The notes under the pieces are model-generated. The model saw only the letters and a list, made by a program, of their open reading frames with translations, was not told the origin of the DNA and did no database searches. Shown here one piece after another: positions 29,450-39,608 of a DNA stretch of 64,000 bases. The DNA is from Dichotomocladium elegans (taxonomy: Eukaryota; Mucoromycota; Mucoromycetes; Mucorales; Lichtheimiaceae). The first letter of the stretch is position 1. Every line of letters begins with the position of its first letter. The stretch is taken from positions 1,302,001 through 1,366,000 of the forward strand of contig JAIXMN010000002.1 of assembly GCA_025716815.1 (NCBI GenBank), read 5' to 3'. The position numbers and the translations under genes are program-made.

Positions 29450-30828
29450 ATGTCAAAACTCGTCAAGCTCGAAGGTCATAACTACCTACGTCAACGTCTT
29501 ATTCTCGCGACTTTAAGCGGTAGACCTGTTCGCATTGACAAGATCCGCTCGGACGATCAAGATCCCGGTCTTCGAGGCACGGCATTTGGATTGCTTTGAT
29601 CAACTTTTAAGCAGCAGACTGATCATGAGCACTATAGAATACGAGGCAACTTTTTTACGACTACTCGAAAAGGTCACAAATGGATCTACGATTGAAATCA
29701 GTTATACTGGTACCTCCATTCTATACAAGCCGGGAACTATCCAAGGTGGGCGAATCGATCTTGACTGCGGCACCGAGCGATCGATCAGCTATTATCTGGA
29801 GCCTATGATTGCGCTTGCTCCGTTTTCAAAAAAACCTTTTGTCCTTACACTTCGAGGCATCACTACAGATCACATTGACAACTCTGTAAGGATTGATTCA
29901 GAAAATGACACGGCGCATGTTCATCCTAAAGCTCATTCTCTTGGGGTCAATAGGTAGATATCATCCGCACCGTACTTTTACCACAGCTGAAACGGTTCGG
30001 CATCGACGGAAATGTTGAATTGAAGGTATGTGCCAGATCGATGCAGTGCGAGACAAAGTTAACAGTGTTCATTTAGATCAACAAACGGGGTGCCCCCCCG
30101 TTAGGCGGAGGCGAGATTGTCTTCAGCTGCTGCAGCGTGCGTCAGCTGAAGCCCATCCAATACACAGATGAGGGCCGGATCAAGCGTATTCGTGGTATTG
30201 CGTACTGCACGCGTGTATCACCACAAACTGCAAACCGGATGATTGAGGCTGCGCGATCTCTCCTGAACAGATACATACCGGATGTATATATTTATACAGA
30301 TGTTTACAAAGGAGCCGAGAGTGGAAAGTATGTGCTGATTGCCGGGGAAGGTGTTTAATCAAGTGATTGCAACTAAGCATATCAATCGAATTCAGGTCAC
30401 CGGGTTTTGCTCTAAACCTGGTTGCTGAGTCGACGACAGGTGCGCTGTTGTCAGGTGAAAAAGCTGCTGAGCCGGGCATGACTGCAGAGGATGTGGGTCT
30501 CTTGGGCGCAAAGATTTTGCTGCGAGAGATCAGCAAGGGTGGTTGTATCGATACTTCGAGTCAGTGGCTCAACCTCTTGCTGATGGTGCTTTGCTCGGAA
30601 GATATGAGCAAAATCCGTGTGGGTCAACTTACACCTTTCACGTAAGATTATCTTTTATGGCGCCCTTTCTCGTCAGATGCTAATATGTTGCACAGGATCC
30701 AATTTTTGCGTGATATCAAGACGTTCTTTGGAGTGTCCTTCAAAATCAAGGTGGATGAAGAGTCGAAGACTACTCTAATGACATGTGTCGGCATTGGTTA
30801 TGTGAACCACAACAAGAAGACGACATGA
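29450..30828 (+). CDS. RCL1: Rcl1, RNA 3'-phosphate-cyclase-like rRNA processing protein
   Basis: Exons 29450-29576, 29638-29885, 29954-30025, 30077-30327, 30396-30641 and 30696-30828 give 358 residues (yeast Rcl1 has 367). The start SKLVKLEGHNYLRQRLILATLSG is followed by KIRSDDQDPGLR, GSTIEISYTGTSILYKPG, GGGEIVFSCCSVRQLKP, RIRGIAYCTRVSP and the end CVGIGYVNHNKK. Rcl1 is the catalytically divergent cyclase relative that works with Bms1 in early 18S rRNA maturation in the nucleolus. Intron 1 must start at 29577 with GC (GCACGG). Every GT alternative loses the conserved PGLR segment or the frame, so I read it as a GC-AG intron, with a donor weaker than usual. Confidence 0.9.
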
Positions 30829-32008
30829 GCGAAAAGTGCATGTATTAGCATTCCATATCTTCATATAATAATAATAGAACAGAAACTGCATTCCGAGTAT
30901 CTCACCACCACGACCACCCATGCGGTCCTTGTCCCTCCCGTTGCTCCTGGAGCCGAATACCTTGATGCTTATCTGTTAGAATTTTCGCCGGCTATCCAAC
31001 TGGTGGAGCTTTTTTGTTCGCGAGATATGGGAATAGTTTATCACAACTGATTCTGCAAAACTGAATACATAGGCGTACACCATTTCCCAAAATCTGAAGT
31101 TGACAGACATCAACAACAGAAGTCACTTTTGCCATGTCATTGACGCGCATAGCTGCCCTAGATCTATCGACTATGTCGCCGTTGAGAAAATGTATTCTCC
31201 TCAACCGTCTGTTCTCACACCGCATACTTATCTAGCGTATCTTGCATGAGCAGGTCCGCGCTTGTTGCTGCATATGTCCCGAATTGAGAAAATGCAGCCA
31301 GCATTCGCTTTACCGTTGAGCTGTCCCCTGGCGCAAATGCCGCCGGCAAACTGGGCTACCGGTATCCGGTGTAGTAACCCAGATCGGATGATCGTACGTA
31401 ATCCTTTTCGGCTATCATAGGATAGAGGGTCAGGTACATTATCCTATTCTCTAACTGTGCAAATAATCGGTGTTTTGTCTGTCGAACCCGCGCAATCTTG
31501 CAAGTAGTAGGACTTTGGGAGTCTACAGTAGGCTACATAGAGCAATTTTGCGTTGTGTCTGGTGGGCATTGCTTCAAAGCGGGTGGAATCTCAACTCTTT
31601 GTTACATGAGTCAAAAACATTCACCAACTTTGGCGACGCATATCTTGTCATCTTGACTCCATAATGCACTTATCAAGCTCCCCACCATTAATCCTCGCTC
31701 TCTCGCGCCTTCGCGAGCCCTGGAGAAGATAAAGATAATATTTATTTAATGCCACCTTGAACGCTAGCTGCACGCAGCTCCTCCGCTTTCGCGCGATTCT
31801 AAAAGGAAGAGAACCAACTCCAAGGGACATAGGGTGGTGAGATAGAAATTACAGGGAACAGAAGAAAGAAGCAGGAAGTTAGGCATATCAAGCAATAAAA
31901 TAGAAAAAGTATGTGCGCGGGTTTATCTAATACCCGACGAGGAGGATGAAAAGGGGGAGTGTGAAGAGAAAGGGAGGGCAACGAGAGAAGCAATGTACAT
32001 TGTTATAG
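30829..32008. other. Intergenic stretch
   Basis: No gene recognised. A minus frame at 31225-30992 and a glycine-rich stretch near 30940-30900 (minus) look faintly protein-like but match nothing I know. Confidence 0.3.
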
Positions 32009-33190
32009 CTATTCGACGAGATCTTTCCCTAGGTTGGTCGTATTGTAGATGGGCAGGCGACGGTATTCAGGGAGCTGGATACTTTTCAGTTCATCGACAA
32101 GATCGCACATTATAGGCTTGATGTAAGTCGAGTATGATTAGTAGGCAAGATTTGTAGGGGATGATATGGGTAGCATGTTGGTAACAAAGGAGACTGGGGT
32201 CCGGCTCTGGGGGTGTCAACGCTAAGTCAGCTATGGAGGTCGAAACATGCGATAAGGTATGTCCTTATGGTATCGAGGGGGTGGGTTCATCGAGGCAAAC
32301 ACGAGTTTCTCCTCCAGGCAACCAGCCAAGTCCCCAGTGGATACAGCGGCTGCGTTCCGCTCGTGTCAGTGGAAGCCATAATATTGGGCTTACGCCTGGA
32401 AATTGGGGCCAGCGCTTAGCAAGATATTATTGCGGCAATAGCAGAATCTCTGTAATGAGATAAGCCAGGATAGCGTTCTCGTTGGAGGAATGGTAAGCGC
32501 ATCTAGCGATTTTTCGTGCGCTTGAGCGTACGCCCATGAGCCACCGAGTGTATGTCGGATTTGAGGAAGTGTGTATCGGGAAGAGATGAGGCCCACGAGC
32601 TTTGGAGCAAGGCATTCCAATGGACCTCATTGTGACTTGTGTACCTGCGCTTCAGGATCACTTTAAGATCAATATCAGCGGAATCAGATGGTCAAGGTCG
32701 ACTTTACGATTAGGATCGTCTCCGAAGCGCCCCAGATGCCCTTCATACTTTGTTCTGAGAATCTCAAGTTATGCTGATGTTTGGACCTGACGAATAAAAT
32801 AAGAAATTGTTATTTATATTTGAAATGGGTGGGTAAGAGAATAATAGAAAAGACAATAAAAATATCTTTGAGTTGATGTTTATTTCTGAAAATAAAATAT
32901 TCCTCTTATATAATAATTCTATGAGGAGCAAATGGAAGCGATCAACCCCACAAGGACGTGTTGGTTGGAAGCATCCTTTTTGATTGTCCTCTTTTAAGAC
33001 CAATGAGGAGCACAATATAGAGGAGTTACTTTTGATAAGTTCGAATGTCCTGACATGCAAGCGGATAGGAAAGATAGGGTTCCTGAATGCAGATGTATCG
33101 AATTCATCATGTATCAGCTTCCAAATACCGGCGCCTATTGATGTGAAACCCGCGAAGTTCACTAGCACAGACCAATGTTCATCATAATGA
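32009..33190 (-). other. Coding-like stretches, unsolved
   Basis: A possible last exon runs 32116-32009, preceded by a branch-like CTAAT and a CAAG acceptor. It contains DLVDELKSIQLPEYRRLPI and ends in TAG. Farther upstream on the same strand, a frame at 33168-32980 (VNFAGFTSIGAGIWKLIHDE) also looks protein-like. The pieces between are in different frames and I could not connect them. Product unknown; it may be a decayed gene. Confidence 0.25.
32876..32900. repeat. AT palindrome resembling the Tc1-type element end
   Basis: The core TTTATTTCTGAAAATAAA matches the 3' palindrome of copy C (54003-54032) base for base. It lies about 560 bases left of the Fanzor pseudogene start. Confidence 0.5.
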
Positions 33191-33441
33191 ATAAGACTCA
33201 GGTCAAACCATCACCTGTGTCTTAATATATAACGATATTCAAGCAAACTATCCCTTTCCGTATTACTCTTACAGTAACAATACAAGTATACTCGTATATA
33301 AAACTATAGCCTATACATCCTGCAGAAAATAATACAGCACTACCACCCCGCATTCTCCATTGAACAGTAATACAACTGTTCCCATGATCGGCTCTGAGAT
33401 ATTAAGATTTATATACTGTAACCTAGGTCCGCACCCAGCAA

Positions 33442-35603
33442 ATGGCGCAACCAACCGTTTCCATTCATTCCGGAAGGTATGCGTACTAGCCATCGCATTG
33501 ACCGTACTAGCCGCATAATTGAGGCGAAATCATCTATAGGGGCATCGGCTGGCGAGAGCAGCATCATGAGCGTCTGTACAAGTCGGCAGCTATTGTCTAC
33601 GCCACCACCACACAGGCATCCACTTTTGTCAAATACATTTTTCATCACCGAGGCGGCGCGCAATCCAAATTGTAACGTCCAGGAAAATGTGATGAAGAAA
33701 TTCTTTTCTGAAGTTTCGTTTTCCATGGTTAACACAGCCGAACGTCGCACCCAAGATGAAACCGCCCGTATCCGAGGGTTAATTAGTGATCATGAGAATG
33801 AGTCCTTCGGATATCCGGATACGAAAGGCCTCTGTTTCTTTATTCTCAGCAATGCTCATCTTACAAAGGCACCAAGAACTATATTGCCTGCATGAATAAT
33901 GTTCACATGCGCTTTGGACAACAACATTGGCGTGTTATCAATATCGTCCCGAATCGTCGTCAGCGAAGAGCAGACCGCAACCGGGAATTAATTGCGCAGG
34001 GCCTAATCCCCAATCAAATACACCAGGACCTTTATGAAACCTTCACCCGGCATTCTACAGGGTTCAAGCTGGCCATTATCTGTTGAGGTGTTGTGAAGGA
34101 AGATATACCTGCCGAGCGTGCGTTTTTCCGGGAAGCAACGATATCATAGAACCTGTTTGAAGTCATAACCCCGGAACTACCAATTCCAGCACAAGAGTAT
34201 TTACTACGACGCCAAGGCCCGTCCCGATATACATTTCAACGCTTTCTTTCAGCTCGCTCGTGTCTGTGAAGAGAATGGAATACGCGGTGTCAACTGTTTC
34301 CCATTTCGTCGGTCATGGTCACCATGTTACATGAAGATCGATACCAAAATCCTCGGCTATCATATCCTCGGGTGCAAAGTGGGAATCTCACATAAGCGTT
34401 ACGGAGTACTGGAGATGAGTTGTAAACCTGAAGCCGAAAGCTTTCAAGCCCCAGGAGTCCGAGCTGCTTCAATGTCGTGGGACTATTCATACCGACCGCG
34501 TCGGTCTTACAGTGTTCAAGAAAACAAATGGCCTTCAATCTAGTTTTGGACAGAGATTTAGGATCGAGAAAGAAGATACCGAGTACATCAATCCACAGGT
34601 AACCCGGAATGAAGACCATATAGGCCAGTGGGTCACCGTCGATCCTGGCAGAAGAGCCTGTTATTGCGTTCACGAGGACACTTTTTCCGAAAACCACCAC
34701 ATCCTCCGCTATACAAAGCAGCTTCAGGATCATACACGGAAGATCAGGTGGTATCGCATGTTGAGAGAACGAGCCGAGGTAGAGCGCGGTCTGAGGTAGC
34801 GTTGACCGAGCAGCATCCATCTCGGTTCCAAAATCGTACACTTTCCGCATTCGACTACGAGGAATACCTCACTGCCGAGAACCAGGTCTCTACGCTTCTC
34901 AAGACTTTCTACGCAGCAACCACAACGAACCACCCGAAACCCCTATGTTTATTTCGAAAACTTCGCCTGTCAGTATCTTACAAGACACAGCAAGCTGATG
35001 AAAAGCTCCTTGACTTTATGGGCGCAAAATTTGGAAGTAAGGCCATGTTCGCGATGGAAATTGGTCTGCACCAAATACCAGATATCATGAACCTATCCGT
35101 GGTATAGGATTTCGGAGACTGTTGAAGAAGAATTGCAGTGTGTATTTAATCGATGAGTACAAAACCAGCAAGCGCTGCCCCCCCCCACCTGCCGTAATGG
35201 ATTTCTCACTGCCTTCAAAATGGTGCCTAATTTATGCCCGTATCAATGACCCAACAATCCAGCCACCCGCTGCCACTGCCTGCCACGGCATGAGGGGCTA
35301 TCAGAGTGTGTATATTTTTCCAAAAAAAAAATTCTGTTCAAATCAAAACTGTAAAGCAGGCATGACATAACGGCGTTCGTCAACCACGATTATGAAATCG
35401 GGGTCCGGCGTCGGCTCTTGAACATGCATCATATCCTCCGCGGTCTTCGGCAAGACGGCAGCATCCCAGCAAGATTCCCAGAGGAAGTACTGCACAAGCG
35501 TCTGCAGCTCGTGGAAGGCCACGCTCAACCTGAATCAGAGCAGCGGAACGTGAGAGCACGGCAGGAAAGGCCAGAAAGACCACAACGTACACGCTCAGGC
35601 TGA
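33442..35603 (+). pseudogene. Fanzor (eukaryotic TnpB-like RNA-guided nuclease) pseudogene
   Basis: Successive plus-strand fragments in shifting frames follow the order of a Fanzor protein. The N-terminal region has NYIACMNNVHMRFG (about 33880-33920), then VVKEDIPAERAFF, FNAFFQLARVCEENGIRGV and SYMKIDTK-like CYMKIDTKILGYHIL. RuvC-I reads WVTVDPGRRACY (34630-34665, Asp codon at 34641-34643). The RuvC-II equivalent NWSAPNTRYHEP sits near 35060, just after a one-base frameshift. Next come VYLIDEYKTSKRCP and a zinc ribbon broken at a run of Cs at 35177-35186. RuvC-III reads NHD (35382-35390), then LLNMHHILRGLRQDGSIPARF. Several stops and frameshifts show it is dead. Fanzors are TnpB relatives carried by eukaryotic transposons. 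A TATA-like sequence at 33296 may be the old promoter. Confidence 0.8.
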
Positions 35604-35816
35604 TCGGGACAGCTATGAGTCCGACCCATCATTTCCCGTGTCAGTTATCGCTGACGCATTCAAATAACCACAGCCCTCAGGAGCAAGCCCTCTTCCGTTG
35701 GAAGAACAATGTGTTGTAAGTTCACGGTGTGATGAAGGAGTAACATACTCTAATCCATGAATGCGAAATCATTTTACCTTGGATAGGTATTTTATACGCC
35801 ATTGTTTTTATCTCGT

Positions 35817-35846
35817 GTACGAAATTTATTTTGGAAAATAAAGTAC
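35817..35846. repeat. AT palindrome resembling the Tc1-type element end
   Basis: GTAC, then TTTATTTT-GG-AAAATAAA, then GTAC form a near-perfect palindrome. It resembles the ends at 6694-6725 and 54003-54032. It lies about 210 bases right of the Fanzor pseudogene and could mark the end of the element that carried it. Confidence 0.5.
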
Positions 35847-36469
35847 ATTGGTGCTCATTCTAGTGTTTGCTGTCAGCCGCTGCTAGCCACGTCATACATT
35901 AGTTTCCTGGCGCCACAATCAAATTCCTCACCATCGTCTGTCAGCACCCATATGATACATGTGAAAGGATCATCAGTCGTAACCATTCGGTAGGAAGGTC
36001 TTCAGTGGACAATACTGTGCTGTGCATGTGATAGTACTTACTTCATATTCTTCTTTCTCAGAAATCTCCAATAAGGCACTTTTAGCCATTCGCAGCATAT
36101 GCTTGTTGAGGCACCATAGTAATCGACTTGATCTTTACCATTCTGCCAATATTCTCAGTTCGCTCATATGTCCGTCACCGCATAGCCAAACGTCTCGGCT
36201 TGTTGCACGCATAAATTATCTCTATCGAAATGCAGACACTATCCATTGATGGTGTGATATCCATGATCGCATGACGTAAGCTTGATTGAAAAGAAGAGGA
36301 ATTCGGAGGAGCTTCCCAACATGATTTTTTTACGTGTGATCGATCCAGATTCCCAAGTTTGGCCTAATCATTCACCCCCCCAAAAAAAACATACACCACG
36401 TGATCCGCCGTTACTGCAAACTAAAGAGAAACGTGGGCGGGTAGCTAACCTAGAACGAATAACATCTTA
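35847..36469. other. Intergenic stretch
   Basis: The promoter side of RAB18. No other gene, repeat or RNA recognised. Confidence 0.4.
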
Positions 36470-37459
36470 ATGGCTCCCGATATCCCAACACTCAAACTAC
36501 TTCTCATTGGCAACTCCAATGTCGGCAAGAGTTCCTTACTTTTGAGATTCACGGATGACACTTTTTTACCTCAAGAAGAAGTCTCTGCCACTATCGGTAT
36601 GATTTGGTAGCCTAAGCTCTTTTTGTTCTGTTTTTCTGAATCGATTCGAATCGCTCAAGTAATTATTTTATACCAGGTGTCGATTTTAAAGTTGCCATGA
36701 TGACCATTGAGGGACAGACCTATAAGCTCACAATCTGGGTAAAGCTTTGCATATACTTCAGTCTTTGATCTCCATATAACAATATGAGGTGTGGCGTGAA
36801 TAGGACACAGCCGGCCAGGAGCGTTTCCGGACGTTGACGTCGTCTTACTATCGTGGGGCTCAGGGAGTGATATTGGGTTTGTAAGACCAGAATCGGATTT
36901 TTCGAAGCATATTGATCGAATGGTGGTATAGTGTATGACGTGAGCAGTCGTGAATCCTTTGAAGCACTGAATACATGGTGGAAAGAGGTGAATACCTATT
37001 GTTCGAGCACTGATGTTGTCAAGATGATCGTCGGAAACAAGGTGGATAAGGTTAGGATTTGAACATGCAGCGAATGAGTCAAGATGGATTTGCTCACGAA
37101 GTGTCTGCGCCCTCCCCCGCACTCTCTGTCTGCATATTTGACGATGATGGATAGGAATCTTCTCGAGCAGTATCATACAAGGAAGGTGCAGAGATGGCTA
37201 GGAAACTGCAAACGCTCTTCATCGAATGCAGTGCTAAAACCAAGATCGGCGTTAAAGAAGCATTCGAAGAACTTGTCACAAAGGTTTAATGAGCTACATC
37301 TTTGTTTCTACAGCGTCATCACTAACCAGCTAGGACGTTTCGTAGGTGATAGAAACTCCTAGTCTATGGCAGAAGAAACAGTCTCCTTCATCGACAGTCC
37401 GCATCACATCTCCCCAGCAGAAGAATGGAGGAGGGTACTACGAATCGTGTAGCTGCTGA
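36470..37459 (+). CDS. RAB18: Rab18-type small GTPase
   Basis: Exons 36470-36596, 36677-36738, 36804-36876, 36932-37050, 37155-37283 and 37346-37459 give 207 residues (human Rab18 has 206). G1 is GNSNVGKS, the switch I end reads SATIGVDFKV, G3 is WDTAGQERFRTL, G4 is GNKVDK and G5 is ECSAKT. The segment SLLLRFTDDTF and the FRTLTSSYYRGAQGVIL block are typical of Rab18. The C terminus is Cys-Ser-Cys, a double geranylgeranylation CXC motif. Rab18 acts at the ER and lipid droplets. Intron 3 uses GTTTGT and intron 4 GTTAGG, both weak donors, but phase and homology require them. It converges on RPS16. Confidence 0.93.
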
Positions 37460-37744
37460 ACACACTTAAGCCATTTGACATACGCATGAGCATTCCTTTT
37501 GTCGACGGATTATCTGCCACGCCATATGACATACTTTACCCCGCTCTTGTATGACTCTAACCCAGTGAGTTGGATCTCCCGTTCCCAACCGCTTTGACAA
37601 ATAAAGCCAATCCGTCATTTGAGAAAAAAGGAAAGATAGGAGTGTGGCGCAATCGAATTTCACTGATGCATCCTTTATGTTACTTGTGCGTTACAAGAAA
37701 AAAAGCGCAAAATAAAAAAAGAAACCAGCAAGAAGCCGCTTTTT

Positions 37745-38517
37745 TTAACGGTAAGACTTCTGGTAGCGGGCACGAGCGCCGGGACCGCCGAACTAGTGAA
37801 TTTAAACAAAGAGATGGAATTAGCATGTGCCATGGACCGCACCCACTCACTGCAATGCTTGTAATTTACCTTCTTGGGCTCGCAACGGCGGGGATCAGCA
37901 ACGAGGAGAGTACGATCGTACTGGATAAGGGTCTCCTTGATCTCCTTCTTGGAGGCTTCGTCGACAAACTTCTGGTAGAAGGCGACAATAGACTTGGCAA
38001 GAGCCTGACGGATGGCATAGACCTGGGAAGTCATACCACCACCCTGGACACGGATGCGGATATCAACATTGGCGAAGCGCTCCTCGCCGAGGATAAGGAT
38101 GACCTCGTAGACCTTGAACTTCAAGATCTCGGGCTCCAAGAGCTCAAGGGGAGAGCCGTTGACGCGAATGAGGCCACGGCCACGCTTGCAGTGAGCAACA
38201 GCGGTAGCGGTTTTCTAGTAAAGTAAGAGTTGAAATAGAGTTAGCGAGCTTGGCCTCCAGAAAATAATGGGTGGTGGTATCGCTGAGGAAGGGAATGAGC
38301 TTCGGTTGAGGTGTGTCACTGCAGAACGGCGAGCGCGAGTCCATGTCGAAATGCTTGTGTCGGCCTAATGTCTCGCTTGCCTGCTCTGCCCTTTCTCTCC
38401 GGTCGACAATATCCACCCATCCATCCATCCGTCCATCCATCCACCCATCCATGTGTAAATGCCTCCATCTTCTCTCGTTAAACACACCTTGCGACCAAAA
38501 GTCTGGACAGCCTCCAT
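37745..38517 (-). CDS. RPS16: 40S ribosomal protein S16 (uS9)
   Basis: Exons 38517-38488, 38214-37870 and 37792-37745 give 140 residues. The start is [10 protein letters not shown], followed by [40 protein letters not shown] and [13 protein letters not shown], ending [11 protein letters not shown]. uS9 sits in the small-subunit head, and its C-terminal Arg reaches the P-site tRNA. The first intron is long for this genome (273 nt) and contains a CCAT repeat; I saw no clear snoRNA boxes in it. The ten-codon first exon is typical of fungal ribosomal protein genes. Confidence 0.96.
38411..38452. repeat. CCAT tetranucleotide repeat in RPS16 intron 1
   Basis: About ten imperfect units of CCAT/CCAC/CCGT lie inside the first intron of RPS16. 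It should be length-variable between strains. Confidence 0.8.
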
Positions 38518-39608
38518 GGTGCTTGTATGGGTTCAAAAAGGAAGGGCTTGCACTTCGACGATGGCAGCACCCATTTTGGCCCCTCCAGCAATCCTGTGTC
38601 CCCACTTCAAACACCGCTGTCAGTCCGCCCACTCCCAGAGTTTCTCTCCCTTCGCATTTAATTTCACGCTATTGTTCATCCATCATAAGAGGTTCTTCCT
38701 GAGACTGTATTGCGTTGGCACCTCTCGAGACCTTATTGCTATAACCTTTATCTTTCGGATCAAGATAACCAATTATTTGCGACAACCCGTGAGAAAGCCC
38801 GGAAGTTCCTGTTGTCCTAAAAATGCAAATGCCCAAATTCGCTCCAACGATACAAAACCCTGTGCGTAAGTTCGTGAAAAATGCGAGCGCACACTTTTAC
38901 CGATGTATCCCATCACTATGGACGTCAAGAGGCCAGTGTCCCAAGAGACTGTGGTTCTGAAAGATCCACTGACAAATGGTCTCACAAGAAATAGGGTTGC
39001 GCAAAGCCCTTTCGCGATTGTTCACAGGCCATGCTCAAGAACCCGAATGCGCACAGTCCATAGGTCAGACTATGAGGTGTGAGGGCGAGAATATGCAATT
39101 GGATGTTTCTGCTTGCAGAATAAGCAGATACCATACTGTTTTGCAAGGCACGTGGGCAAAAATCCGCTACCGGCTTGCCCTTCTCCAGGCCCTCACGCCA
39201 GCCTAGTCCTTTTTCCCTTTCTTTTTGGGGTCTGCGGTGGTAGAATCCATGAAGAGTATTTTGACGGATTTATTCAAATGGGGGTTTTCGCATAAAAAAG
39301 AAAGAAAAGCTAGGTGAACAGCTAATTTATGCTCTGAATATTGCGTGGTGAGAAGAGCAGAGTTGCACAGGACCAGTGGGAAGAATTCAGGCGAAAGGGA
39401 CCCGGGACTTATTTGAAGGGTGAATGGACATGGGTTGTGTTTGTGGATGACTGTGTGAGAGTATAGGCATTGTTATTGGCGTGTGTGTGTGTGTGTGCGT
39501 GTGCGATTTCTCCGCGCATGATTTACTTCTCACCTGCTTCCTCGCTTGGAACGCGCACTTTTTGGACAAAAAAACGTAAACGTTTTTCTTCTCACACCAC
39601 CTTGCTGT
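38518..39608. other. Divergent promoter region of RPS16 and GID1 with GT repeat
   Basis: About 1.1 kb between two divergent starts. A GT dinucleotide tract lies at about 39480-39505, close to the GID1 start. No gene recognised. Confidence 0.45.

Noticed and set aside
34290..34850. 186-codon minus-strand frame
   Set aside because: It lies antisense to the Fanzor relic, whose plus-strand fragments match a known protein order.
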